Shown: positions 1-7,615 of the stretch, in pieces
How positions within the stretch are numbered: the first letter of the stretch is position 1
Layout of the letters: each line of letters begins with the position of its first letter
Source: SIG607 sp045601805
GTDB taxonomy: Bacteria; Bacillota; Clostridia; Oscillospirales; Acutalibacteraceae
Length of the DNA: 64,000 nt
Assembly (NCBI GenBank): GCA_045601805.1
Contig: JAZSAJ010000025.1
Span: 1 to 64,000 of the forward strand
Reading direction: 5' to 3'
Program-made: the position numbers and the translations under genes
The notes under the pieces: generated by a model
Seen by the model: only the letters and a program-made list of their open reading frames with translations
What the model was told of the DNA's origin: nothing
The model's database searches: none

Positions 1-1
1 T

Positions 2-178
2 ACAGGCCAAGCAGGTGCAATTCGCCACGGTATTTCCCGTGCGTTGCTCCAGGCAGACGAAGAATTGCGTGCCGAACTCAAAAAAGCCGGCTTCTTAACA
101 CGCGACCCCCGTATGAAAGAAAGAAAGAAATACGGTCTCAAAGGCGCTCGTCGTGCTCCTCAGTTCAGCAAACGTTAA
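2..178 (+). CDS. rpsI: 30S ribosomal protein uS9, C-terminal fragment
   Basis: This is the last 58 codons of ribosomal protein S9, a small-subunit protein whose C-terminal tail reaches the P-site tRNA. The reading frame enters from the left edge of the window and contains the family blocks TGQAGAIRHGISRALL and LTRDPRMKERKKYG. It ends in the near-invariant tail PQFSKR followed by TAA. The gene is normally about 130 codons, so more than half lies outside the window, usually behind rplM in one operon. A strong terminator follows 30 bp downstream, which makes rpsI the last gene of its transcription unit. Confidence 0.97.
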   Translation, partial: TGQAGAIRHGISRALLQADEELRAELKKAGFLTRDPRMKERKKYGLKGARRAPQFSKR

Positions 179-206
179 TCGTTTACAAAAACTATTTGCA
201 AAACAA

Positions 207-237
207 AAACCGACAGATTTTATTCTGTCGGTTTTTT
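207..237 (+). terminator. Intrinsic terminator after rpsI
   Basis: Stem CCGACAGA/TCTGTCGG with a 6-nt loop, followed by six T. The A-run in front of the stem would also let it serve the convergent thiT gene, whose stop codon is at 241. Confidence 0.9.
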
Positions 238-240
238 CAT

Positions 241-786
241 TTACTTGTTTAAGTTTTTTAACCTTTTAAGCGGATAGCGAAGTAAAGACATTACTATTAT
301 TGCAATTACAGTGCTTGGCAACATATATACCATATTATAAAGAAGCGAATAAATGAATGGATTACCAATCATTTTTCCCATAACTTCGGTTGGTGCGGTA
401 ATCATATATATTGTAACGCCGCTTATTACATGTATAATATAGCGAGCGAGCGAGCCCACAAAGGCACTTAATTCAATATATTTTGATTTGTTTTTAAAAA
501 TACCGGCAATACCGATTGCACCGTAAGCCAACACGTAATCAAGCAGTATAGACGGTAAGCCGTAGCCCAGTCCCTCACTCATAACGCATTTTACAAAACC
601 AAATACAAGTCCCGATGCTATACCAAAGGGTAACCCGTGGCGGTAAGCAATTACAAGCAGCGGCACCATAACAAGGTTTATAGAGCCACCCAGCGCACCT
701 ATTTCAATTTCAAAATAGGTGAGTATGACCGCGAGTGCTACAAGTACGGCGCTTTCGGTCATGGCGTACAAAGTTGTTTTTTTCAT
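241..786 (-). CDS. thiT: Thiamine transporter substrate-binding membrane subunit ThiT (ECF S component)
   Basis: ThiT is the membrane S component that binds thiamine and hands it to a shared energy-coupling-factor ATPase module. The product is 181 residues with about six hydrophobic segments, the usual size for this family. It carries family-like stretches such as FEIEIGALGGSINLVMVPLL and a C-terminal block beginning GVTIYMITAP. I chose the internal ATG at 786 over the longer frame from 822 because GAGGAATTTTT sits directly before it. A TPP riboswitch and terminator lie between promoter and gene, which independently supports a thiamine-related role. The ECF ATPases and T component are not in the window. 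Confidence 0.93.
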   Translation of the reverse strand: MKKTTLYAMTESAVLVALAVILTYFEIEIGALGGSINLVMVPLLVIAYRHGLPFGIASGLVFGFVKCVMSEGLGYGLPSILLDYVLAYGAIGIAGIFKNKSKYIELSAFVGSLARYIIHVISGVTIYMITAPTEVMGKMIGNPFIYSLLYNMVYMLPSTVIAIIVMSLLRYPLKRLKNLNK

Positions 787-847
787 AAAAATTCCTCTTT
801 TCCGACAGAAGACCTCTGTCAATTAAATTACAAAAGAGACCCTCTGC

Positions 848-880
848 AAAAAACAAGCCGCAGTGAAAATACACTGCGGC
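848..880 (-). terminator. Riboswitch expression-platform terminator before thiT
   Basis: On the minus strand the stem GCCGCAGTG/CACTGCGGC is followed by a T-rich tract. It lies between the TPP aptamer and the thiT start, so ligand binding probably favours this terminator and switches thiT off when thiamine pyrophosphate is plentiful. Confidence 0.88.
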
Positions 881-892
881 AATACTGGTAGA

Positions 893-980
893 TATTTTCC
901 TACGTCGGCATTATCCGCATCAGGTTATAGGTCGAAGCAGTATGGCTTCCTCTCAGCCCAAGTCAATTGAGCTCCCTTTT
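893..980 (-). promoter_or_regulatory. TPP riboswitch (THI element)
   Basis: Read on the minus strand, the aptamer shows the conserved THI-box elements in order: GGGAGC, GGCTGAGAGG, a GACC segment, CCTGATGCGGATAATGCC and GACGTAGG. These are the bases that form the thiamine pyrophosphate pocket. The downstream terminator at 848-880 makes this a transcription-terminating switch for thiT. A plus-strand reading frame over this stretch is spurious. Confidence 0.97.
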
Positions 981-989
981 GTTAAGCCA

Positions 990-1018
990 ATTATAGCAAA
1001 AAAAGGGTGTTTTGTCAA
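990..1018 (-). promoter_or_regulatory. Sigma-A promoter of the thiT riboswitch transcript
   Basis: On the minus strand TTGACA (1018-1013) is separated by 17 bp from TATAAT (995-990). Transcription would begin near 983, just before the TPP aptamer. The remaining spacer from about 1019 to 1182 is A+T-rich and shows no gene or structure I can support. Confidence 0.9.
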
Positions 1019-1182
1019 TATTTTCCCCCAAAAAACTCTATTTTTCAAAACTGTGATTTTGCACAACCCAAATGGCAAAAATTACCAAAAAACCTTTATT
1101 TCTAAAGATTACAATTTTGTAACCATTTGAAATATTTTTGTAATTTTGTGCATAATATACAAAAGCAGGGGGTCCGCTTTGT

Positions 1183-1210
1183 TTGACATTTGAGAAATTT
1201 TTAGTATAAT
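1183..1210 (+). promoter_or_regulatory. Sigma-A promoter of the 3D-domain gene
   Basis: TTGACA (1183-1188), 16-bp spacer, TATAAT (1205-1210). It lies 45 bp before the start codon at 1255. Confidence 0.88.
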
Positions 1211-1254
1211 GTATATCGTTGCGGATATGAAACCCCCAAAAAAGGAGTTATTTG

Positions 1255-2157
1255 ATGTTACAAAAAATTAAATGTTTTGGATTTTCACTTCGCTCGTTCT
1301 TATATTTACACGCTCGCCAAATTTCTTGTTTGTTTTTGGCTGTGCTTACCGCTTTTGTTGGTTCTCTTTTTGCGCTTTCTTTTAAAGTGGTTTTAATTAA
1401 CGACGGCAGCGATGTTAAAAAACTTTACACATTAAAATCTGATATTAACACTATTTTGCTTAACGCCGGTTACAATTCCGATTACGATTTAGTTGGTGCC
1501 GCAGAAAACGGCAACCGCCTTTCTATTGATGTTACACCTATTTTTTCGGTTAGCGTTACAAGAGAAAAGCAAACAGTTACCTTTAACACAACAAAATGTA
1601 CCGTTCGCGAAGCAATTGAAAAATCCGGCCTTACTTTAGGTGAAAAAGATTTCGTTAACTATAATCTTGACAGGGTACTTGAAAAGAGCGCTTACATTGA
1701 TATTGTTCCGTATACCCCTCCTAAAAAGGAAACCAAACCCGTTAACCTTTCGGCTATGAATGTTGTTGGCGATGTTAATGTTTCTTCCCAAGGCGGTGTA
1801 ATTTCTACACTTGTGCCCGAAAGCGAAATTTTGCTTGACGAAAAAGGTCTTCCCGTTCACTATTCTTCGGTTGTTAAGGTTCAGGCAACTGCTTATACCT
1901 ACACAGGCAACCGTTGTTCAACAGGCGTTTACCCACAACCCGGTTATATTGCGGTAAACCCCAAGGTTATTCCTTACGGCACAAAGATGTATATTGTTTC
2001 TGCCGACGGCCGATATAAATACGGCTATGCCGTTGCTGCCGACACAGGCGGTTTTATAAAAAAACGCCCCACCAATGTTGATTTATTTATGGCTTCGCAA
2101 GCCGCTTGCGTTGCTTTTGGCAGACGGGATGTTTACATTTACTTTATAACAGAATAA
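1255..2157 (+). CDS. YabE-like 3D (Asp-Asp-Asp) domain cell-wall protein
   Basis: The product is about 300 residues with a hydrophobic N-terminal anchor at residues 22-45. A DUF348-like segment follows (around TVTFNTTKCTVREAIEKSG), and the last 90 residues form a 3D domain with a double-psi beta-barrel fold. The domain shows the hallmark pieces TAYTYTG, IAVNPKVIPYGTKMYI, AADTGG and VDLF. Such domains occur in YabE/Rpf-like wall-lytic proteins and in the MltA-type transglycosylase core, so it probably cleaves or remodels peptidoglycan outside the membrane. The G5 domain of classical YabE is not apparent. ATG 1255 is preferred over TTG 1252 because of the AAAGGAG spacing. Confidence 0.85.
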   Translation: MLQKIKCFGFSLRSFLYLHARQISCLFLAVLTAFVGSLFALSFKVVLINDGSDVKKLYTLKSDINTILLNAGYNSDYDLVGAAENGNRLSIDVTPIFSVSVTREKQTVTFNTTKCTVREAIEKSGLTLGEKDFVNYNLDRVLEKSAYIDIVPYTPPKKETKPVNLSAMNVVGDVNVSSQGGVISTLVPESEILLDEKGLPVHYSSVVKVQATAYTYTGNRCSTGVYPQPGYIAVNPKVIPYGTKMYIVSADGRYKYGYAVAADTGGFIKKRPTNVDLFMASQAACVAFGRRDVYIYFITE

Positions 2158-2187
2158 AAAAAGAAGTCCGATAGGACTTCTTTTTTT
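2156..2187. terminator. Bidirectional terminator between the convergent 3D-domain and flavin-reductase genes
   Basis: Stem AGAAGTCC/GGACTTCT with a GATA loop, flanked by an A-run on the left and a T-run on the right, so it works in both directions. Confidence 0.92.
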
Positions 2188-2707
2188 ATTCGTCGTTTTC
2201 TTTTACATAAATGCGTTCAACGCTTCCAATGTACTGGTAGTGGTAATCTTTTTGCGGATAAAATTTTTCGGCAGTTTCGGGGAACACAAAACATTCTTCT
2301 TTAAGTTCTGCGCAATAAAGTTTTTTGCAAACAATTACCATTCTGGCCTCGCCGAAATAAGCGACCTTGTCACTTCCGCAAACAGTTAAGCCCAAGTTTT
2401 CTATTTTATTTGTATTTCTGCCCGAAGTTGTACCGCAAACTTTATAAATTTCTTTAGCGCGGTCATCTTCGCCAAAAAAGCAGAGTGTAAAATATTCATT
2501 TTCCTTTAAAAATTCGTTTGTGTACCTTTGCGGTCTTACCACAACGCTAACACATTCTTTGCCCCACATTTCGCCCATAAAGCCCCAAGAGGCAGTCATG
2601 GTGTTGCAGTGCGTTTTACTGCCTGCGGTTATAAGCATTGATTCTTTGCCAATAAGCTTAAAAACATTTTCTTTAAAATCTTTTGTTATATCTATATTTC
2701 TAAACAA
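2186..2707 (-). CDS. Flavin reductase-like (FMN-binding split barrel) protein
   Basis: The roughly 173-residue product fits the flavin reductase-like split-barrel family, which binds FMN and often supplies reduced flavin to a partner. Family features include an early MLITAG segment, NTMTASWG, a VVVRPQRYT segment around residues 60-70 and FTLCFFG. The specific substrate cannot be read from sequence. I place the start at TTG 2707 because GGGAG lies 8 bp upstream. The ATG at 2722 falls inside the region preceding that ribosome-binding site. The gene is a single unit with its own promoter and a terminator shared with the convergent neighbour. Confidence 0.78.
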   Translation of the reverse strand: MFRNIDITKDFKENVFKLIGKESMLITAGSKTHCNTMTASWGFMGEMWGKECVSVVVRPQRYTNEFLKENEYFTLCFFGEDDRAKEIYKVCGTTSGRNTNKIENLGLTVCGSDKVAYFGEARMVIVCKKLYCAELKEECFVFPETAEKFYPQKDYHYQYIGSVERIYVKENDE

Positions 2708-2726
2708 AACTATCACTCCCAAAAGT

Positions 2727-2755
2727 ATTATACACCGCTTTTTTTATTTTGGCAA
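2727..2755 (-). promoter_or_regulatory. Promoter of the flavin reductase-like gene
   Basis: Minus-strand TTGCCA (2755-2750), 17-bp spacer, TATAAT (2732-2727). Confidence 0.8.
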
Positions 2756-2758
2756 TTG

Positions 2759-2787
2759 TTGATTTTGGCTTATATTTATGTTAAAAT
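2759..2787 (+). promoter_or_regulatory. Promoter of the ABC exporter gene
   Basis: TTGATT (2759-2764), 17-bp spacer, TAAAAT (2782-2787). It abuts the divergent promoter of the flavin reductase-like gene; GTGGAGG at 2797-2803 precedes ATG 2810. Confidence 0.75.
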
Positions 2788-2809
2788 ATACCACTGTGGA
2801 GGAAAATTT

Positions 2810-4537
2810 ATGCTTAAAAGATTTTTAAAATATTATAAGCCGCACAGCTTTATGTTCTTTTTAGATATGCTGTCAGCTTTAATTATTTCTTTAATTGCAA
2901 CGGTTTACCCCGTTGTTACCAACAAAATGCTTAACACCTTTGAAAAGGCGAACGCTTTAACCCACGATAAAATTAAGGAAATTGTGTTTTTGGGCGTTTT
3001 TGTTTTAATTCTTTATATAATAAGAATGTTTTTAATGTATTTTGTGCAGTATTACGGCCACAAAATTGGTACCCTTATGCAAGCACAAATGCGCCGCGAT
3101 ATGTTTTTGCACCTTCAAAAACTGCCTTATTCTTTTTACGACAAAAACGAAACGGGCCAAATTCTTTCGCGCATTACAAATGACCTTTTTGATGTTGCGG
3201 AACTTGCCCACCACGGCCCCGAAAACATAATTATTTGTTCAATTACTATTATTGTTTCGTTTTTATATTTATGGACAATAAATATTCCGCTTACCCTTAT
3301 AATTTTTGCGTGTGTGCCAATTCTTTTAATTGTGTCGTCGGTTTACCGCAAAAAAATGCGCGATGCTTTTAAAGAACGCAGGGTTACAACGGCGGGAATA
3401 AATGCCGCTACCGAAAGCAGTATTACGGGTATTCGCGTTACAAAAGCGTTTAACCAAAGCGAAACAGAATTTGAAAAGTTTGAAAAAAACAATAATTTAT
3501 TTGTGGAATCTTGCAAAAAAGCGTATCACGCTATGGGGCTTTTTCATTCTTCTTCGCGCTTTATTACCGATGTGTTTAATGTTTTAATAATTATTGCAGG
3601 CGGTATATTTTTACACCTTGGCAAAATTTCTTTTGGCGATTACACAACCTTTATTGTTTCGGTAAATGTTTTTATAAACCCCGTAACCACCCTAATTGGC
3701 TTTATGGAGCAGTTTCAAAACGGTGCTTCGGGTTTTGCGCGGTTTGTTGAAATTTTAAATGAAAAACCCGAACAGGAAAACGAAGGCGCAAAAGCGCTTG
3801 GGCAGGTTAAGGGCGAAATTACCCTTAAAAATGTTACCTTTAATTACGAACAGTCCGATACCGTGTTAAAGGGTATTAACCTTACTGTAAAAGCAGGGCA
3901 AAAACTTGCGCTTGTTGGGCATTCGGGCGGCGGCAAAACCACCATTTGCCATCTTATTCCTGCATTTTACCGCGTGGATGAGGGCGAAGTTTTAATTGAC
4001 GGCGTAAATGTAAACGACATAACATTTAAGTCTTTAAGAGATAATATTGGTATTGTTCAGCAAGATGTTTTCCTATTTAACGGAACAATTAAAGAAAATA
4101 TTCTTTACGGAAACCCAAATGCAACCTTTGAAGAAGTGGTCGCAGCGGCAAAACGCGCCAATGTTCACGATTTTGTTATGACGCTTAAAGACGGATACGA
4201 CACCGAAATAGGCGAACGCGGCGTTCGGCTTTCGGGCGGACAAAAACAGCGGCTTTCTATTGCCCGTGTTTTTCTTAAAAACCCTGCTATTTTAATTTTA
4301 GACGAAGCCACAAGTGCTTTGGACAACACCACCGAAATTTTAATACAAGACGCGCTTGACGAACTTTGCAAAGGCAGAACAACCATTATTGTTGCCCACC
4401 GCCTTTCAACCGTTAAAAATGCCGACGAAATTGCCGTTATTGATGACGGAACAGTACTAGAAAAAGGCAGACACGAAGAACTGCTTGGTATGAACGGCAT
4501 TTATAAAAATCTTTACTCATTACAATTTAAAAATTAA
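2810..4537 (+). CDS. ABC exporter, fused membrane and ATPase domains
   Basis: This is a 575-residue half-transporter of the MsbA/LmrA type that would act as a homodimer or heterodimer in the membrane. The N-terminal 320 residues hold six predicted membrane spans. The C-terminal ATPase domain has Walker A GHSGGGKTT near residue 370, signature LSGGQKQR near 473, Walker B ILILDEATSALD near 493 and the H-loop AHRLSTV near 530. All catalytic motifs look intact. The Walker A has Gly where many homologues carry Cys or Ser, which is tolerated. No partner ABC gene is adjacent, suggesting a homodimer. The substrate cannot be inferred. The start is ATG 2810 behind GTGGAGG, not the upstream in-frame start. 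Confidence 0.92.
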   Translation: MLKRFLKYYKPHSFMFFLDMLSALIISLIATVYPVVTNKMLNTFEKANALTHDKIKEIVFLGVFVLILYIIRMFLMYFVQYYGHKIGTLMQAQMRRDMFLHLQKLPYSFYDKNETGQILSRITNDLFDVAELAHHGPENIIICSITIIVSFLYLWTINIPLTLIIFACVPILLIVSSVYRKKMRDAFKERRVTTAGINAATESSITGIRVTKAFNQSETEFEKFEKNNNLFVESCKKAYHAMGLFHSSSRFITDVFNVLIIIAGGIFLHLGKISFGDYTTFIVSVNVFINPVTTLIGFMEQFQNGASGFARFVEILNEKPEQENEGAKALGQVKGEITLKNVTFNYEQSDTVLKGINLTVKAGQKLALVGHSGGGKTTICHLIPAFYRVDEGEVLIDGVNVNDITFKSLRDNIGIVQQDVFLFNGTIKENILYGNPNATFEEVVAAAKRANVHDFVMTLKDGYDTEIGERGVRLSGGQKQRLSIARVFLKNPAILILDEATSALDNTTEILIQDALDELCKGRTTIIVAHRLSTVKNADEIAVIDDGTVLEKGRHEELLGMNGIYKNLYSLQFKN

Positions 4538-4541
4538 GAAT

Positions 4542-4587
4542 AACACCGTTTTTTTGCTAAATAATAGTAAAAAGGCGGTGTTTTTTA
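4542..4587 (+). terminator. Terminator after the ABC exporter, overlapping the start region of the next gene
   Basis: Stem AACACCG (4542-4548) with CGGTGTT (4576-4582) and a possible T5/A5 extension, followed by a T-run. The 5' end of the germination-protein frame lies inside this structure, so transcription read-through and start choice of that gene may be linked. Confidence 0.65.
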
Positions 4588-6041
4588 TTAACAGAGAACT
4601 ATCTTCTTTTAACAAAAAAGAGTTATTAACAAACCTTTATAAAAATGTTTGTTACTTTGAAAAAATTTTTAAAGACGATGTTATGTTTAGAAAGCGTTTT
4701 ATTGAACGAAAAGGTTGTTTGCTTTTTATGGACGGAATGGTTAAAGCCGAACTTATTAACGAAGCAATAATTAAACCTCTTGTTTTGTGTGATAATTTTG
4801 AAAACGGTTTAAAAGTTTTTACAAACGAATTAAAAAGCACAAAAAATGTTAAAGAAATGGTATCGGCCCTGCTTTACGGCGACAGCGTTTTGCTACTTGA
4901 AAACAGCAAAAGCGCTTTAATTTTGGGCACAAAGGGTTGGCGCGCAAGGGGAATAAGCGAACCGCAAAACGAACAAATTGCCGAAGGCCCGCGCGAAGGT
5001 TTTGACGAAGCAATTATGTTTAACGCCGCAATGCTAAGGCGCAAAATTGCCACGCCCGACCTTTGCATTAAAGCGCTTAACATTGGCAGAAAAACCGACA
5101 CAAAGGTTTTTATTTTTTATTTGCGTTCGCTTGTAAACAAAAAAACTTTGTGCGGTGTTATGGCAAAACTTAAAACAATTGATATTGACGCCATTTTAGA
5201 CACCAACTATTTAAACGAACTTATTAACCCTAACCGATTATCACTATTTAAAACGGCAGGCACCACCGAACGCCCCGATGTTGCGGCGGCAAAAATTTTA
5301 GAGGGCAGAATTGCCGTTATGGTAGACGGAAGCCCCGTTGTGCTTACACTTCCTTATATTTACTGTGAAAATTTTCAGTCAGACGAAGATTATTACACAA
5401 ATTATACTGTGGCGGTTATTGGCAGGGTGCTCAGGTATTTTTGCTTTTGGCTTGCGATTACACTTCCTGCGCTTTACATTACACTAATAAACTATAACCC
5501 CGAATTTTTACCGCTTCGGCTACTTTGCGCAATTTCGTTTTCAAGAAGCAGCGTTCCGTTTTCAAGTTTTTTTGAAATGTTTTTACTAATTTTTATATTT
5601 GAAATTTTAAAGGAAACAGGCGCCAGAATGCTTCAGAACCAAGGCGGCGCTTTAAGTATTGTTGGAGGGCTTGTTATTGGTCAGGCGGCGGTTGAAGCAA
5701 AATTTGTTAGCGCACCTGCGGTTATAATTGGCGCTTTGTGTGCGGTGGCAGGAATTTGTGTGCCAAAACTTCGCGGCGCGGTTTTTTATTTTAAAATTTT
5801 ATTTTTGGCTTTTTCTTGCCTTTTTGGGCTTTTTGGTTTTTTTATTGGAGTTACTGTTTTTTATATACACCTGTTTACCCTTAAAAGTTTTGGGGTATAC
5901 TATACAGCGCCGTCAGTTATTTTTAAGGCGCAAAGCGTTAAAGACACCTTTTGGCGAGCGCCTTTTTTTGAAATGTTTACACGGCCCGTTTATTTAACAA
6001 AAAACCACACGAGGTTTAAATATGATAAGAAAAAGCGTTAA
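4554..6041 (+). CDS. gerAA: GerA-type spore germination protein, A subunit (GerAA/SpoVAF family)
   Basis: The product (up to 495 residues) belongs to the GerAA/SpoVAF family, the A subunit of a nutrient germinant receptor in the spore inner membrane. Its first 285 residues form the cytoplasmic N-terminal domain, including a GWRARGISEPQNEQIAEGPR segment typical of the family. Conserved hydrophobic blocks follow, such as LRLLCAISFSRSSVPFS and FEILKETGARM, with about five membrane spans. It is followed by C- and B-subunit genes. The start is uncertain: TTG 4554 lies in a terminator loop without a ribosome-binding site. An ATT at 4587, 6 bp after AAGGCGGTG, or the in-frame GTG at 4578 are alternatives. 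Confidence 0.9.
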   Translation: MLNNSKKAVFFINRELSSFNKKELLTNLYKNVCYFEKIFKDDVMFRKRFIERKGCLLFMDGMVKAELINEAIIKPLVLCDNFENGLKVFTNELKSTKNVKEMVSALLYGDSVLLLENSKSALILGTKGWRARGISEPQNEQIAEGPREGFDEAIMFNAAMLRRKIATPDLCIKALNIGRKTDTKVFIFYLRSLVNKKTLCGVMAKLKTIDIDAILDTNYLNELINPNRLSLFKTAGTTERPDVAAAKILEGRIAVMVDGSPVVLTLPYIYCENFQSDEDYYTNYTVAVIGRVLRYFCFWLAITLPALYITLINYNPEFLPLRLLCAISFSRSSVPFSSFFEMFLLIFIFEILKETGARMLQNQGGALSIVGGLVIGQAAVEAKFVSAPAVIIGALCAVAGICVPKLRGAVFYFKILFLAFSCLFGLFGFFIGVTVFYIHLFTLKSFGVYYTAPSVIFKAQSVKDTFWRAPFFEMFTRPVYLTKNHTRFKYDKKKR

Positions 6042-6612
6042 ATTCATTGCCGTTTTTTTGGCTTTTTCCCTTTGCGGTTGTTCGTTTTCCCGTTATGCCG
6101 AGCCCGAAAACCGAATTTATGCCACCGCTTTGGGAATTGACAAAACCAATTCCGGCTACCTTTTTACTTGCGAAACCGCCGACCATTCTTCTGCTAATCT
6201 TGCTGCAGGTGAAGTTTTTACCGGTGAGGGCAGTTCTTTAGAAAACGCATTTTTTGAACTTAAAACAGCCATGCACAAAAATCCTACTTTTTCAAAATGC
6301 CCTGTGGTTTTTATTGGAAGCAGTATTTCTAAAACTTCACTTTACGAGACAGCCATGTTTTTGCTAAACCAAAAAGATTTTTCGTTTTCGGTACGTCTTG
6401 CATTAACCGATAACGCTAACCATCTTTTAAATACTAAAATGAAATTTAGCGAACCAAAAGGCGTTTTAGCATACGAGGTAATAAAAAAATCGCATAATAA
6501 AAGCGGCAGTTTGGCGGATATTTTAAATAAAAACAATTTTTCTTTGCCCGTTTTGTATGAATCAAACGGTATTTTAAGAATAAACGAAATAAAGGAATTT
6601 TATGAAGAATAA
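6022..6612 (+). CDS. gerAC: Ger(x)C-type germination lipoprotein, short form
   Basis: This 196-residue protein begins with a lipoprotein signal peptide ending in the lipobox LCGC (Cys at about residue 19). It matches the N-terminal domain of Ger(x)C subunits of germinant receptors, with YATALGIDKT and a segment PTFSKCPVVFIG. Family members are usually 350-400 residues, so the C-terminal domains are missing. The frame closes with a normal TAA that overlaps the start of the next gene (ATG 6602). This looks like a settled short form rather than a fresh frameshift. It overlaps the end of gerAA by 20 bp, which suggests translational coupling. Confidence 0.82.
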   Translation: MIRKSVKFIAVFLAFSLCGCSFSRYAEPENRIYATALGIDKTNSGYLFTCETADHSSANLAAGEVFTGEGSSLENAFFELKTAMHKNPTFSKCPVVFIGSSISKTSLYETAMFLLNQKDFSFSVRLALTDNANHLLNTKMKFSEPKGVLAYEVIKKSHNKSGSLADILNKNNFSLPVLYESNGILRINEIKEFYEE

Positions 6613-7615
6613 TTTTGGTAACATTTTCTTGGTTTGCCTTTTTTTGCTTGGCAACGCTGTAATTACATTCTTTAGCGGAAGCATTTTTGCGTTTTTATTG
6701 TTTTTTGCGGTTTGTTCTTTGGCGGTTTTTTTGTTAAACAAACCGCTTTGTTTAAAAGGGTTTTCGGTGGATGTTTTTAAATCTACACAAAATTTTTTAC
6801 TTTTAAAACCCATTCTTTTTACCGTTCTTTTTGTGTTTTGCCTTTTTGCTTGGGCAAACGCAATAAGCGAATATTCCCTTGTTTTACAAAACAACACCCA
6901 AAACACCTTTTATAAAACAGTTCTTCGTTTGGCATTTTGCGTTTTAACCCTTTGCCTTGCTCTTTGTAACCGCGGTGTTATTAAAATGTTTGCAAAAGTA
7001 TCGTTTTTTATTATAGTTGCTTCTTTTTTAATTATGTTTTTATCGGGTATTCGTTCCTTTAATTTTACCTTTTTAAAGGGCGCATTTAACACAGGCGGAA
7101 TAATAAAGCCCTCGCTTTTTTCGGCCGTTAAAAGTTTTGGTACACTTTTTATTTGCTTTTTGTTTTTGGGCGAACAAAGTAAAAAAAGCGCCAAAACAAT
7201 TAGCGGTTACGCTTTATTGCTTGGCACTTCTTTTTATTTAATTTGCTTTTTTAATTCGCTTTTTGTTATTGGCCCGAATGTTAGCCAAATGGTTTTTTCG
7301 CCCTATGCATTTAGCACCGCAAGTGTTTTTTCGGGCGGAGAATTTGCAAGGGTTGATTTGCTGGTTTACTATGTGTTCTTTATTTGCGCAGTAATTAAAT
7401 CGGCTGTTATTTTATGGGTGGCGCTAAACAGCGCAAAAGCAATTCACCCATTTTTAAAAAAAGCAACTGCGGTTGTGTTTTTAATTGTTGGCACCTTTAA
7501 TTTTTCAGTTTTTAACCAACCAATAATTTTATTGGTTTTAGAAATTATTACTCCGCTTTTGTTCATTATTTTTATTAAGAAATTAAATTCGCGTCAACCA
7601 GCGCGTCATAGTTAA
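6602..7615 (+). CDS. gerAB: GerAB-like spore germination permease
   Basis: The 337-residue product is strongly hydrophobic with about ten predicted membrane segments, as expected for the B subunit of germinant receptors (APC-superfamily fold, proposed to bind the germinant). Direct motif support is modest. The assignment rests on size, topology and position directly after the A and C genes, with an 11-bp overlap. Its last 41 bp overlap the end of the convergent minus-strand gene, and no terminator is visible between them. The operon order A-C-B differs from the A-B-C order of the classical Bacillus gerA operon. Confidence 0.75.
   Translation: MKNNFGNIFLVCLFLLGNAVITFFSGSIFAFLLFFAVCSLAVFLLNKPLCLKGFSVDVFKSTQNFLLLKPILFTVLFVFCLFAWANAISEYSLVLQNNTQNTFYKTVLRLAFCVLTLCLALCNRGVIKMFAKVSFFIIVASFLIMFLSGIRSFNFTFLKGAFNTGGIIKPSLFSAVKSFGTLFICFLFLGEQSKKSAKTISGYALLLGTSFYLICFFNSLFVIGPNVSQMVFSPYAFSTASVFSGGEFARVDLLVYYVFFICAVIKSAVILWVALNSAKAIHPFLKKATAVVFLIVGTFNFSVFNQPIILLVLEIITPLLFIIFIKKLNSRQPARHS

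Noticed and set aside
942..1130. Plus-strand reading frame of 62 codons
   Set aside because: It runs across the TPP riboswitch and its promoter; no ribosome-binding site and no protein-like composition.
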